Source of the DNA: SLDF01 sp964537925
GTDB taxonomy: Bacteria > Bacteroidota > Bacteroidia > Chitinophagales > Saprospiraceae
Reading direction: 5' to 3'
DNA: 64,000 bases
Assembly: GCA_964537925.1 (NCBI GenBank)
Contig: CAZICV010000001.1
Coordinates: 558,001-622,000 of the forward strand
A program made the translations under genes and the position numbers. The notes under the pieces were generated by a model. That model saw only the letters and a list, made by a program, of their open reading frames with translations, was not told the origin of the DNA and searched no databases. Positions 30,370 to 40,354 of the stretch are shown here, in pieces; the first letter of the stretch is position 1, and each line of letters starts with the position of its first letter.

Positions 30370-32754
30370 ATGAAAAATAATACCATACGAAAAGTAGCTG
30401 TGCTGGGTTCCGGGATCATGGGCAGCGGCATCGCCTGCCACCTTGCCAATGCCGGACTGGAAGTGCTGATGCTGGATATATTGCCGCCGGGAGAAGACAT
30501 ACCGCCCGGCAAACGGAACGCCGTAGCGGCAGGGGCACTGGCCGCCGCCCGCAAGTCCAGGCCGGCGCCGCTGTACGACTCAAACTTTGCGGAGCGCATC
30601 GAGATCGGCAACTTTGAAGACGATCTGCCCCGCATCAGTACCTGTGACTGGATCATGGAGGTAGTCGTCGAACGACTGGACATCAAACGTGAGCTGTTCG
30701 AAAAAGTAGACCGCCACCGTCGTAAGGGCACACCGGTCACCTCCAATACTTCCGGCATACCGATCCACCTCATTGCAGAGGGTAGATCCGAAGATTTCCA
30801 GCGTCATTTCCTGGGCACGCACTTTTTCAACCCGCCGCGTTACCTGAGGCTACTCGAGATAATCCCCACGCAGCAGACCGATGCCGAGCTGACCGGTTTC
30901 TTCATGGATTTCGGGCGCCGTGTACTGGGCAAGCAGACTGTGCTGTGCAAGGATACCCCTGCATTCATAGCCAACCGCGTAGGCGTATTTTCGATGGGAC
31001 ATCTCTTCGGGCTTGCATACGAGTCCGGCCTGTCGATCAGCGATATAGACAAGCTTACCGGCCCTGCCCTGGCCCGCCCGGGTACAGGTACCTTCAGGCT
31101 GGCCGACCTGGTCGGGCTGGATACGGCCGTCAAGGTGATCGAAGGCATCCGACAGAACTGTACCGATGATGCCATGGTACAAGAGCTGTCGATGCCCGGC
31201 TTCATGGACCACCTGCTGGAGAATAAATGGTACGGCAACAAGTCTGGCAAGGGATTCTATGTCAAATCGGGAGAAAAAGACGCCACCGGCAAATCGATTG
31301 TACAGGAGCTCAATCTCCGGACGCTCGAATACGAAAAGCCGCCGAAATCGGAACTGAAGAGCCTGGCGACAAGCAAACAGATCGACGATCCCAGGAAACG
31401 GATTCGTACACTGTTCGCCATGCAAGACGACAAAGGCGGGCAGCTCATCAGGCGGTCGCTATCGGCGCTTTTTGCCTATGCCTCCCACCGGATACCTGAG
31501 ATATCCGATTCGCTCTATGCGATAGACGATGCTTTGAAAGCAGGCTTTGCCTGGGATTACGGCCCCTTCGAGTACTGGGACATCGTCGGCCTGGATGAAG
31601 GCATAGCCGCAGCCCGCGAACAGGGCCTGGAAGTAGCGCCCTGGGTCAGCGATATGCTTGCTGCCGGCAAAGATAGCTTCTACCAGTCCGGCGAAGGCCG
31701 CAGGAAATACTATGACCCCGCTACGGGCGACTACCTGGTCGTCCCCGGCAGCGAGTCGGCCCTGCACCTGGATACCCTGCGTGAACGTCCACCGGTCTTC
31801 AAAAACGATGAAGTCACCCTGCATGATATAGGAGACGGGGTACTATGCCTGGAGTTCACCTCCAAGATGAACACCATCGGCGAGGGCATCCTCAGGGGCA
31901 TTCAGGAATCAATCAGGATCGCAGAGGAACAGGGATGGACAGGCCTGGTGATCGGCAACCACGCCAAGAACTTCAGCGTCGGTGCCAATCTCATGATGAT
32001 CGCCATGATGGCTTACCAGCAGGAATTTGACGAACTCAACTTTGCAGTCGACCTCTTCCAGCAGACTACAATGCGCTGCCGTTATTCGAGCATACCTGTC
32101 GTAGCAGCTACCCAGGGATATGTCTTCGGAGGAGGCTGCGAGACCATCATGCACTGTGATGCAGCCATATGCTCGCCCGAGAGCTATATCGGCCTGGTGG
32201 AGGTAGGTGTAGGTCTGCTGCCGGGCGGAGGAGGCACCAAGGAATTCGCGCTGCGGCTATCCGACTCTTTTGTCGAGGGAGATGTCATGATCCCGCAACT
32301 GATCGAGCGCTTCCGCACCATCGCTACAGCTTCTGTGGCTACATCAGCCCGGGAAGCATACAAGCTGGACTACCTCAATCACAAAGACCGCATAGTAATG
32401 GACGGCGAAAGCCGCATCGCAGAAGCCAAAGCGGAGGTACTCCACCTGGCGCGCAACTATGTGCCACCCATCGTCCGCAAAGATATCCTCGTCCTGGGAC
32501 GTGGCGGACTGGCTGCGCTCTATGTAGCCGCTCACAGCCTGCGCCTGGGCAACTATGCCACGGAACACGATATCAAGATCGCCGGCAAGATCGCGCATGT
32601 GCTTTGCGGAGGTGATCTGACAGGAGCACAAAAGGTCTCCGAACAATATCTCCTCGACATCGAACGCGAAGCTTTCCTCAGCCTGTGCGGCGAGCCCAGG
32701 ACACTGGAACGCATCCAGCATATGCTCGAAACGGGCAAGCCCCTGAGAAACTGA
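30370..32754 (+). CDS. fadN: 3-hydroxyacyl-CoA dehydrogenase/enoyl-CoA hydratase fusion, FadN-like
   Basis: A 794-residue bifunctional beta-oxidation enzyme. The N-terminal half is a 3-hydroxyacyl-CoA dehydrogenase: NAD-binding VAVLGSGIMGSGIACHLANAG near residue 10, VVVERLDIKRELFEKVD, and FLGTHFFNPPRYLRLLEII. It has duplicated dehydrogenase C-terminal domains (DTPAFIANRVGVFSM and FAYASHRIPEISDSLYAIDDALKAGFAWDYGPFEYWD). The C-terminal part (about 500-740) is crotonase-like: TGLVIGNHAKNFSVGANL, PVVAATQGYVFGGGCETIMHCD and LVEVGVGLLPGGGG (oxyanion hole and Glu). This order, dehydrogenase first, is that of Bacillus FadN rather than Escherichia FadB. The start at 30370 is chosen at MKNNTIRKVAVLGSG; an upstream in-frame ATG has no family residues. 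The thiolase gene follows 63 bases downstream. Confidence 0.93.
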   Translation: MKNNTIRKVAVLGSGIMGSGIACHLANAGLEVLMLDILPPGEDIPPGKRNAVAAGALAAARKSRPAPLYDSNFAERIEIGNFEDDLPRISTCDWIMEVVVERLDIKRELFEKVDRHRRKGTPVTSNTSGIPIHLIAEGRSEDFQRHFLGTHFFNPPRYLRLLEIIPTQQTDAELTGFFMDFGRRVLGKQTVLCKDTPAFIANRVGVFSMGHLFGLAYESGLSISDIDKLTGPALARPGTGTFRLADLVGLDTAVKVIEGIRQNCTDDAMVQELSMPGFMDHLLENKWYGNKSGKGFYVKSGEKDATGKSIVQELNLRTLEYEKPPKSELKSLATSKQIDDPRKRIRTLFAMQDDKGGQLIRRSLSALFAYASHRIPEISDSLYAIDDALKAGFAWDYGPFEYWDIVGLDEGIAAAREQGLEVAPWVSDMLAAGKDSFYQSGEGRRKYYDPATGDYLVVPGSESALHLDTLRERPPVFKNDEVTLHDIGDGVLCLEFTSKMNTIGEGILRGIQESIRIAEEQGWTGLVIGNHAKNFSVGANLMMIAMMAYQQEFDELNFAVDLFQQTTMRCRYSSIPVVAATQGYVFGGGCETIMHCDAAICSPESYIGLVEVGVGLLPGGGGTKEFALRLSDSFVEGDVMIPQLIERFRTIATASVATSAREAYKLDYLNHKDRIVMDGESRIAEAKAEVLHLARNYVPPIVRKDILVLGRGGLAALYVAAHSLRLGNYATEHDIKIAGKIAHVLCGGDLTGAQKVSEQYLLDIEREAFLSLCGEPRTLERIQHMLETGKPLRN

Positions 32755-32817
32755 TCGAAATGTACTACAGGGAAGCAGGCAGTATTCATTGTACTATCAA
32801 TCAAACAACAAGCAGTC

Positions 32818-33987
32818 ATGGAAGCATATATCGTAAAGGCTTATAGGAGTGCCGTAGGCAAGGCAGGCAGAGGGGGATTCAGACACTACCGTTCGGATGA
32901 TCTGGCGGTCGATGTGATCCGCCACCTGCTGGAGCAGACGCCTGAACTGGATCCGGAGCGTGTGGATGACCTGATCGTTGGCTGTGCCAATCCCGAAGGA
33001 GAACAAGGGCTGCAGATCGGACGACTCATCAGTACCCGTGTACTGGGCAAGTCCGTGCCGGGAATGACTGTCAACAGATACTGTGCTTCCGGCCTGGAGA
33101 CGATCTCTATCGCTGTGGCCAAGATCAGGGCTGGCATGGGTTCTTGCTATATCGCAGGTGGAACGGAAAGCATGAGCATGATACCCATGACGGGATACAA
33201 ACTCGCACCCAACTACCAGACGGCCAGTACGACGCCTGACTACCTGGTCGGTATGGGCCTGACTGCGGAAGCCGTGGCAGCCAAATACCAGGTCAGCCGG
33301 GAAGACCAGGACAAGTTTGCCCTGCGGTCCCACCAGCAGGCTGCTGCTGCTATACAGGCAGGCAGGTTTCGCGATGAGATCGTACCGGTAGCGGTCACCG
33401 AAGTCTGGGTGGAAAATGACAAACGCCGCGAACGTGGATTTGTCGTGGATACGGACGAGGGTGTACGTGCCGACACAAGCCTGGAAGCATTGGCTAAACT
33501 CAAACCGGTCTTCGCACAGGGCGGCACGGTCACGGCCGGCAACTCTTCGCAGACTTCGGATGGTGCTGCTTTCGTACTCGTGATGAGCGAAGAGATGGTA
33601 CGGGAACTGAATCTCCAACCCATCGCCCGACTGGCTTCCTGCTCAGTGGCGGGTGTCGATCCGCTGTATATGGGTATCGGTCCCTGCGCTGCCATCCCGA
33701 AAGCACTGCGCCAGGCCGGGCTTCGCCTTGAAGAGGTGGACCTGATAGAGCTCAATGAGGCTTTCGCCGCACAGTCACTGGCCGTGATCCGCGAGGCAGG
33801 CCTCGACCCTGACAAGGTCAATGTCAACGGCGGGGCTATAGCGCTGGGGCATCCGCTCGGCTGTTCAGGCGCCAAGCTGAGTACACAGCTTTTCAACGAG
33901 ATGAAGCGTCGCAACAGCAAGTACGGGATGGTCACCGCCTGTGTCGGCGGCGGCCAGGGCATAGCGGGTATCTACGAACTGCTCTGA
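32818..33987 (+). CDS. fadA: acetyl-CoA C-acyltransferase (beta-oxidation thiolase)
   Basis: A 389-residue thiolase that cleaves 3-ketoacyl-CoA to acetyl-CoA and a shortened acyl-CoA. Family motifs: the nucleophile Cys in VNRYCASGLETISIA (about residue 88), IAGGTESMSMIPM, then ALGHPLGCSGAKL and the catalytic Cys/His region VTACVGGGQGIAGIYELL at the C-terminus. All reactive residues are visible. It forms an operon with the fadN-type gene (63 base gap), giving a complete hydratase-dehydrogenase-thiolase module. Acyl-CoA dehydrogenase and ligase are not in the window. A purely biosynthetic acetoacetyl-CoA thiolase is less likely because of that partner. Confidence 0.94.
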   Translation: MEAYIVKAYRSAVGKAGRGGFRHYRSDDLAVDVIRHLLEQTPELDPERVDDLIVGCANPEGEQGLQIGRLISTRVLGKSVPGMTVNRYCASGLETISIAVAKIRAGMGSCYIAGGTESMSMIPMTGYKLAPNYQTASTTPDYLVGMGLTAEAVAAKYQVSREDQDKFALRSHQQAAAAIQAGRFRDEIVPVAVTEVWVENDKRRERGFVVDTDEGVRADTSLEALAKLKPVFAQGGTVTAGNSSQTSDGAAFVLVMSEEMVRELNLQPIARLASCSVAGVDPLYMGIGPCAAIPKALRQAGLRLEEVDLIELNEAFAAQSLAVIREAGLDPDKVNVNGGAIALGHPLGCSGAKLSTQLFNEMKRRNSKYGMVTACVGGGQGIAGIYELL

Positions 33988-34036
33988 CCGGGCCGCTGTT
34001 TATCCTCAGGACCTGCCATAGCAAGGAGGCACGGCA

Positions 34037-35575
34037 CTATTTGCCGCCGCTAAAGTAGTTGACCTCGTATACATCGCCACGCCTGTCCTTGAGATTACGT
34101 ACGCTCCCGAATTCATGGAGTTCCTTCAGGTCGTCCAGGTCGACATCTGCGATCAGTATCATTTCAGTATTCGGCGTGGCCTGCGCCTTGACCCCTTCCG
34201 TCGGGAAAGCAAAGTCACAAGGTGTGAACACGACAGACTGGGCAAACTGTATGTCCATATTGTGTACCTTGGGCAGGTTGCCCACACAGCCTGCAATAGC
34301 TACATAGCACTCATTCTCTATAGCACGCGCCTGTGCACAGTGCCGTACACGCGAATAACCGTTTTGCGTATCCGTCAGGAAGGGAACGAACAATATATCC
34401 ATCCCCTGGTCGGCGAGGATGCGTCCCAGCTCGGGAAACTCTACATCATAGCAGATCAGGATACCGATCTTGCCGCAGTCTGTATCGAAGGTCTGGACCT
34501 GCCGGCCTCCGCTCATCCCGTAAAATTTGACCTCGTCAGGTGTCGGATGTACCTTGATATAGCGGTCTACAGTCCCGTCCCTGCGACATAGGTAGCCTAC
34601 ATTGTACAGCTTGTTGCGCTCCACCAGCGGCATACTGCCCGTGATGATATTGATGTTGTACGACACGGCCAGCTCCTTGAACTGGTCCCTGATCCGGTGT
34701 GTATAGGTAGCCAGTTCCCGCACTGCTTCAGATACCATCATATCATTGTACGCAGCCATCAGCGGCGCATTGAAAAACTCCGGGAAAAGCACAAAGTCAG
34801 CCTTGTAGCCGGAGACCGCATCTACAAAGAATTCCGCTTGCTCAATCAACTCTTCGAAGCTGCGGTAGGACCTCATCTGCCATTGCACGAGCCCCAGGCG
34901 AACAAATGTCTTGTGCTGCTGGAAAGCCGGCTGCTGCTTCTGGTAGTAGATATTGTGCCACTGCAACAGCACAGCAAACTCTTTTGACTCCTTATCCCCG
35001 GGCAGGTAACCGGTCAGTACCTTCTTGACATGAAAGTCATTGGAAAGCTGAAAAGTCAGCACAGGGTCATAGATCTCCTTGCTGCGGACCTTCTGTATAT
35101 AGGTACGCGGCAGGATCTTATCGGCATACTCGTGGTAGTTGGGGATCCGACCGCCGAATACGATCGCCTTGAGGTTGAGTTCTTCACACAGGTCTTTGCG
35201 CGCATCGTACAGGCGGCGGCCCATACGCATACCGCGGTAATCCGGGTGAATGAACACTTCTATACCATACAGGATATCTCCTTCAGCGGCATGTGTCTTG
35301 AATGTATAGTTGCCCGTGATCTCCTGGTAAGTATGGTCATCTCCGAAATCATTGTACCGTACTATGATCGAGAGTGCACACCCGACCACCTTATCATTTG
35401 CCGTGACGGCTATCTGGCCTGCCGGAAATATGCGTATCAACTGGCCGATATGCTGCTCGTCCCAGAAAGCGCCGGGCCAGTTGCTGTAGGCCTGTACCAT
35501 GATCTCCCTGAGCTCCTGGTAGTCGTCTATCCGCAGATTGCGCAATTCTATCTTTTCTACTGTCTTATCCGTCAT
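34037..35575 (-). CDS. GNAT acetyltransferase-nitrilase superfamily fusion
   Basis: A 512-residue two-domain protein. The N-terminal part (about 1-215) is GNAT-like: acetyl-CoA-binding loop YRGMRMGRRLYDARKDLCEELNLKAIVFGGR, with strands GIEVFIHPD before it. The C-terminal part (about 225-505) is a carbon-nitrogen hydrolase: catalytic Glu in FVLFPEFFNAPL, Lys in IKVHPTPDE, Cys in ILICYDVEFPEL and the following DILFVPFLTDTQNGYSRV, all three residues present. This fusion exists in many bacteria and is thought to combine amide hydrolysis with acyl transfer, substrate unknown. Neighbours give no hint: fadA converges on it, and an exported ThuA protein lies upstream. Confidence 0.9.
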   Translation of the reverse strand: MTDKTVEKIELRNLRIDDYQELREIMVQAYSNWPGAFWDEQHIGQLIRIFPAGQIAVTANDKVVGCALSIIVRYNDFGDDHTYQEITGNYTFKTHAAEGDILYGIEVFIHPDYRGMRMGRRLYDARKDLCEELNLKAIVFGGRIPNYHEYADKILPRTYIQKVRSKEIYDPVLTFQLSNDFHVKKVLTGYLPGDKESKEFAVLLQWHNIYYQKQQPAFQQHKTFVRLGLVQWQMRSYRSFEELIEQAEFFVDAVSGYKADFVLFPEFFNAPLMAAYNDMMVSEAVRELATYTHRIRDQFKELAVSYNINIITGSMPLVERNKLYNVGYLCRRDGTVDRYIKVHPTPDEVKFYGMSGGRQVQTFDTDCGKIGILICYDVEFPELGRILADQGMDILFVPFLTDTQNGYSRVRHCAQARAIENECYVAIAGCVGNLPKVHNMDIQFAQSVVFTPCDFAFPTEGVKAQATPNTEMILIADVDLDDLKELHEFGSVRNLKDRRGDVYEVNYFSGGK

Positions 35576-35743
35576 AGATGAGGATGATTTCTTTTGAACG
35601 TAACAAACGAGATACCGTTCGGTTATCCGCGCTTACACCATCTGTGACCCAATATACAGATGTGTACACCAAAACCGTTGATTCATCCCCGGTGAGTTCC
35701 GGAGTAGGGTATATCACAAAAAAGCGGGAGAAACCATACAGCC

Positions 35744-36505
35744 TTACCTGGCGAGTAACCACCGGACTGCGCCAGCAAGATGGGCTTCGAACGCAGGCTC
35801 TTCGAACGAATCTTCCGTATGTCCCATGGCGGTATAGAACACACGGCCGCCACCAAACTCCCGGCACCAGCTCACGGGGTGAAATTCGCCGTGGGTGCCG
35901 CCTTCATAGGTGTTTTCATCTACCGTGAGCAAGGTAGAGAGCCCCGGCACAAGGTCCCGGAAATTATACCATTCGTCCCGGCGCTGCCAGCGGGCAGGCA
36001 ATCCCATAACTGCCGGGTGCACCGTATCCTGCAGGATTACATCGGCCTGCTGGATATCCGGGTGGCTGCTGAAGCGTGCACCCAGCATCTGCCCGTACCA
36101 GGGCCAGTCGTACTCTGTGTCTGCCGCTGCATGTACTCCCAGGAAAGAGCCCCCTGCAGCCATAAATGTTTCCATTGCCTCCTGCTGCCCGGCATCCAGG
36201 ATATTGCCCGTCGTGCTCAGGAAAACTATCACCTCGAACTGCCGCAGGGTATCGGGGTGAAAGACAGCGGCATCTTCCGTATGCAGGATCTTGTATCCGG
36301 CCGACGAAGCGATCCGCTCAAACATAGCTACTCCGGCAGGAATCGAACTATGCCGGAAACCGGCGGTTTTAGTAAAAATGAGCAAACCGGGCGGCAGTTC
36401 CACAGGCTGATCAGGCCTGGAACAACCGGGTGTGCAACAGGCCATTAACCCGAAAGCGACAGTCGCCGCCAAAGCACTGATACCCCTGTTGACAATAGAC
36501 CCCAT
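35744..36505 (-). CDS. ThuA-like domain lipoprotein
   Basis: A 253-residue protein of the ThuA family (class I glutamine amidotransferase-like fold), with a lipoprotein signal: hydrophobic start and a Cys-rich end TPGCSRPDQ. Family features: GLLIFTKTAGFRHSSIPAGV, where KTxGFRHxSI is diagnostic; ILHTEDAAVFHPDTLRQFEVIVFLSTTGNILD; and FLGVHAAADTEYDWPWYGQMLGARFSSHPDIQ. ThuA proteins are tied to trehalose or other sugar use (3-keto-sugars) and may be surface exposed in Bacteroidota. A role in carbohydrate handling is only a family expectation here; no sugar genes are near except the GSDH-like gene 10 kb away. Confidence 0.9.
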   Translation of the reverse strand: MGSIVNRGISALAATVAFGLMACCTPGCSRPDQPVELPPGLLIFTKTAGFRHSSIPAGVAMFERIASSAGYKILHTEDAAVFHPDTLRQFEVIVFLSTTGNILDAGQQEAMETFMAAGGSFLGVHAAADTEYDWPWYGQMLGARFSSHPDIQQADVILQDTVHPAVMGLPARWQRRDEWYNFRDLVPGLSTLLTVDENTYEGGTHGEFHPVSWCREFGGGRVFYTAMGHTEDSFEEPAFEAHLAGAVRWLLAR

Positions 36506-36619
36506 CTATTAAAGATACACATATTCCGGAGAAAAATCAAGTACGCTGCATGGCCTATCTGCCCGCTTGAGCGACGGGTTGAGGAAGTTTGCTTAAATTC
36601 ATCGTCAAAACCGATCTAT

Positions 36620-39600
36620 ATGTTTCGTACTCTCCCGACCCTTGCAGGCCTGGTTGTCCTGCTGCTGTGCACACCTATATCCGCTCAGCAGAAGGAAGAA
36701 ACCAAATGGGATGTCAACAACCCGCCCGGCCCGTATAAGGAGGTCAGCTTTGACCTGAATGAAGGCACCTGGATGAACCTGGATGTCAGTCCGGACGGCA
36801 GGACCATTGTATTCGACCTGCTAGGCGACATTTACAGCATGCCGGCAGCAGGGGGTACCGCCACTGCACTCCGCAGCGGCCTCGCATGGGAAGTTCAGCC
36901 CAGGTTCAGCCCCGACGGCAGGAAAATACTTTTCACCAGCGATGCAGGTGGCGGCGACAATATCTGGGTCATGAATGCGGACGGCAGTGGAGCCCGCCAG
37001 GTGACCCAGGAGGACTTCACACTACTCAACAACGCAGTGTGGACGCCGGACGGCCAGTACTTCATAGCCCGCAAGCACTTCACGAGCGAACGGTCGCTGG
37101 GTGCAGGTGAAATGTGGCAGTACCACATCAGCGGCGGCAAAGGCGTACAGCTGACCAAGCGTAAGAACGATCAGCAGGATGTCAACGAGCCTTGTGTATC
37201 ACCCGACGGCAGGTACGTATATTTCAGTGAAGACATGTACCCGGGAGGATTCTTCCAGTACAACAAGGATCCCAACAGCCAGATTTTCGTCATACGCCGC
37301 TACGATCTCCAGGAAGGCAAACTCACCAACCTGGTAGCCGGTCCGGGCGGCGCCTGCAGACCACAGGTCTCACGCGACGGCAAACTTCTGGCCTATGTGC
37401 GCCGAATACGGACCAAATCGGCGCTCTGCATCCATGACCTCACCACCGGCGAAGAACGCATCCTCTATACCGACCTCTCCAAAGATCAGCAGGAGGCCTG
37501 GACAGTCTTTGGCGCATACCCGGGTTTCAGCTGGACGCCGGATGACAAGCACATTGTGATCTGGGCCCAGGGCAGGATCCGGCAGGTGGCCGTCAGCGAC
37601 GGCAAGGCGAAACAGATCCCTTTCACCCTGCAGGCCAAACACAGGCTGCAGGAGACTGTGCGATTCGAGAACAAGGTGTACACAGACAGCTTCGATGTAC
37701 GCGTGATCCGGCAGTCACGTACGTCGCCCGACGGCAAATGGCTTGTTTTCAACGCGGCAGGCTATCTCTGGAAAAAGGCCCTGCCCGACGGCAACCCTCA
37801 AAGACTCACCGGCAATGAAGACATTGAATTTGAGCCGGCGTTCTCACCGGATGGACGTTCGGTCATATATGTCACCTGGAACGATGAGGCCAGCGGGAGC
37901 ATCCGCGTACTCGACCTGGCCAGCGGGCAAAGCAAGGCGCTGACTACCGAAAAAGGCATCTACCGCACGCCGTCCTATGCCCAGGACGGTCGCTCGATCG
38001 TCTATCGCAAGGAGGCCGGTAACGGCCACCAGGGGTACCTGCATGGCAAGCTCGCAGGCATCTACCGTATGTCGGCTGACGGGCGCGACCCCGTACTCGT
38101 GACCGAAGACGGCGAAAACCCGGTTTTCAGCGCGGACGGATCCAGGATATACTACCAGACCGGCGGGTACCTCTTCGGGGCACTCAACAAATCGCTCAAA
38201 AGTGTAAAGACCGATGGAACCGATACCCGTACGGTATTTACTTCCAAGTACGCCAACCAATACTCGCTGAGCCCGGACAACCGGTGGATCGCTTTCTCCG
38301 AACTCTACAAAGTATACATCGCACCTCTGTCGCTGACGGGGCAGCCTGCGGACCTGAGCGGTGGCAGCAAATCCTACCCCGTGGCACAGGTGGCACGCGA
38401 TGCCGGGATCGGGTTGCACTGGTCCGCTGACAGCAAACAGCTCCACTGGACGCTGGGTGACAGCTATTATACCGAGTCGATCAGCGATCGTTTCAGTTTC
38501 GTAGAAGGAGCGGCGGACACCTTGCCTCCGATCGACACGATCGGCATCCGGATCGGGCTCCGCCTGCCATCAGACAAACCTGCCGGAGTCATTGCCTTCA
38601 GGAATGCGCGTATCGTAACCATGGAAGGCAATGAAGTCATCGAAAAAGGGACACTGGTAGTCGAAGGCAACCGGATCAAGGCAGTCGGGCCAGCCGGTAA
38701 AGTCACTATCCCGGCCGGAGCCAAAGTATATGACCTCAAGGGAAAGACAATCATGCCCGGTATGGTGGATGTACATGCACATGTGGGAGACTTCAGGTAC
38801 GGGTTGAGCCCGCAGAAAAGCTGGTACTACTATGCTAACCTGGCCTATGGGGTGACTACCTCCCATGATCCGTCTTCCAACTCGGAAATGGTCTTCTCAC
38901 ACAGCGAAATGATCCGGACGGGCCAGATGACAGGGCCGCGCCTGTACTCTACAGGTACGATACTCTACGGCGCCGAAGGCGATTTCAAGGCAGTCATCAA
39001 CAGCCTTGACGATGCACAGTCGGCACTGCGCAGGACAAAAGCATACGGTGCATTCTCCGTGAAGAGCTATAATCAGCCGCGCCGCAACCAGCGCCAACAG
39101 GTCATAGAAGCAGCCCGGCAGCAAGGTATCGTGGTCGTGCCGGAAGGTGGCTCCTTCTTCTACCACAACCTGAGCATGGTCGCCGACGGCCATACGGGTA
39201 TTGAGCACAATATCCCCGTAGCGCCCCTGTATGACGATGTGTTCAAGTTCTGGTCCGCTACGAAGAGCCACAATACACCCACGCTCATCGTCAACTATGG
39301 CAGCGTCAACGGTGAAAACTACTGGTACCAGCACACGAATGTCTGGGAGAAAGAACGCCTGCTCAGGTTCACACCGAGAGCTATCATCGACAGCAGATCC
39401 CGTCACCGGACCATGATACCGGAAGAGGAGTACATCAACGGCCATTTCCTCACCGCTCAATCCTGCAAAAAGCTCCAGGATAACGGTGTACGGATCAACC
39501 TGGGCTCCCATGGACAGCTTCAGGGCCTGGGTGCACACTGGGAACTGTGGATGTTTACCCAGGGAGGTATGACCAACCACGAAGCGCTCAGGGCAGCGAC

Positions 39601-39898
39601 GCTCAACGGCGCTATCTACCTGGGTATGGACAAAGAGATCGGATCACTCAAAGCTGGCAAACTCGCGGACCTGATCGTGATCGACGGCAATCCGCTGAAA
39701 GATATCTACAGCAGCGAACGCGTGGTCTACACGATGGTGAACGGCCGTCTCTACGACGCAGAGCATATGAACGAGATAGGAAACAGGCCACGGCCGCGCA
39801 GCAAGTTCTACTTCGAGCAATCCGGCAGTGGCAATGCCTGGCCGATGATCAGTGGTATCCACGGTTATATCCAGCAGATGTGCCTGTGCCGGCAGTAG
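36620..39898 (+). CDS. exported beta-propeller/amidohydrolase fusion
   Basis: A 1092-residue protein with a signal peptide (MFRTLPTLAGLVVLLLCTPISAQ). Residues about 35-620 are a TolB-like/PD40 propeller with recurring F-S-P-D-G-R motifs (e.g. FSPDGRKILFTSD, VSPDGRYVYFSED, FSPDGRSVIYVTWND). Residues about 650-1090 form an amidohydrolase: MPGMVDVHAHVGDF (metal His pair), later GIEHNIPVAP, VRINLGSHGQLQGLGAHWELWMFTQGG and the C-terminal LKAGKLADLIVIDGNPL. This is a widespread fusion in Bacteroidota and Proteobacteria; activity on peptides or cyclic amides is likely but unproven. Single gene, convergent with iscA, with a shared hairpin between them. Confidence 0.92.
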   Translation: MFRTLPTLAGLVVLLLCTPISAQQKEETKWDVNNPPGPYKEVSFDLNEGTWMNLDVSPDGRTIVFDLLGDIYSMPAAGGTATALRSGLAWEVQPRFSPDGRKILFTSDAGGGDNIWVMNADGSGARQVTQEDFTLLNNAVWTPDGQYFIARKHFTSERSLGAGEMWQYHISGGKGVQLTKRKNDQQDVNEPCVSPDGRYVYFSEDMYPGGFFQYNKDPNSQIFVIRRYDLQEGKLTNLVAGPGGACRPQVSRDGKLLAYVRRIRTKSALCIHDLTTGEERILYTDLSKDQQEAWTVFGAYPGFSWTPDDKHIVIWAQGRIRQVAVSDGKAKQIPFTLQAKHRLQETVRFENKVYTDSFDVRVIRQSRTSPDGKWLVFNAAGYLWKKALPDGNPQRLTGNEDIEFEPAFSPDGRSVIYVTWNDEASGSIRVLDLASGQSKALTTEKGIYRTPSYAQDGRSIVYRKEAGNGHQGYLHGKLAGIYRMSADGRDPVLVTEDGENPVFSADGSRIYYQTGGYLFGALNKSLKSVKTDGTDTRTVFTSKYANQYSLSPDNRWIAFSELYKVYIAPLSLTGQPADLSGGSKSYPVAQVARDAGIGLHWSADSKQLHWTLGDSYYTESISDRFSFVEGAADTLPPIDTIGIRIGLRLPSDKPAGVIAFRNARIVTMEGNEVIEKGTLVVEGNRIKAVGPAGKVTIPAGAKVYDLKGKTIMPGMVDVHAHVGDFRYGLSPQKSWYYYANLAYGVTTSHDPSSNSEMVFSHSEMIRTGQMTGPRLYSTGTILYGAEGDFKAVINSLDDAQSALRRTKAYGAFSVKSYNQPRRNQRQQVIEAARQQGIVVVPEGGSFFYHNLSMVADGHTGIEHNIPVAPLYDDVFKFWSATKSHNTPTLIVNYGSVNGENYWYQHTNVWEKERLLRFTPRAIIDSRSRHRTMIPEEEYINGHFLTAQSCKKLQDNGVRINLGSHGQLQGLGAHWELWMFTQGGMTNHEALRAATLNGAIYLGMDKEIGSLKAGKLADLIVIDGNPLKDIYSSERVVYTMVNGRLYDAEHMNEIGNRPRPRSKFYFEQSGSGNAWPMISGIHGYIQQMCLCRQ

Positions 39899-39939
39899 GG
39901 CCTGGATCCTGCCAAAGAGACAACACTTACCGGAAACAG

Positions 39940-39966
39940 AAAGGGCCTGCAAATGCAGGCCCTTTC
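39940..39966. terminator. bidirectional hairpin between the amidohydrolase and isc genes
   Basis: A perfect 12 bp stem AAAGGGCCTGCA/TGCAGGCCCTTT with a 2-base loop centre at about 39953; it can fold from either strand. The tails are only modestly T-rich. Confidence 0.7.
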
Positions 39967-40006
39967 ATCATATATCAAATCTCATGTACAAACCAAATGC
40001 AAATCT

Positions 40007-40333
40007 CTAGACCGCAAAAGACTCACCGCAGCCACAGGTACGGGCGGCGTTGGGGTTGTTGAAGTAAAAACCCTTGCCATCCAGTCCTCCTGAAAACTCA
40101 AGCGTGGTGTTGCAGAGGTACAGAAAACTCCTCAGATCGGTCACGATCCGCACGCCATTGTCATCGAAGACCTGGTCATTGGGTCTCTCCTGGTTGTCAA
40201 AATCCATCTTGTAGGACAGGCCGGAACAACCACCGCTGACTACGCTCACACGTATAAAGTGGCCCTCCGGGATCTCTCCCGACTGACGGATCTCGCTGAT
40301 CTTTTCCTTTGCGCTTTCTGCCACAAACAGCAT
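40007..40333 (-). CDS. iscA: A-type iron-sulfur carrier (IscA/SufA/ErpA family)
   Basis: A 108-residue protein that receives Fe-S clusters from IscU and passes them to apoproteins. The three conserved cysteines are there: Cys in GGCSGLSYKMDF and the pair in RTCGCGESFAV at the C-terminus. The typical core FIRVSVVSGGCSGLSYKM and FSGGLDGKGFYFNNPNA is complete. It is last in the operon iscS-iscU-iscA (21 base gap to iscU). The exact subtype (IscA, SufA or ErpA) is uncertain without a tree. Confidence 0.93.
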   Translation of the reverse strand: MLFVAESAKEKISEIRQSGEIPEGHFIRVSVVSGGCSGLSYKMDFDNQERPNDQVFDDNGVRIVTDLRSFLYLCNTTLEFSGGLDGKGFYFNNPNAARTCGCGESFAV

Positions 40334-40354
40334 AATCGCCTCCTTTTATATGGT

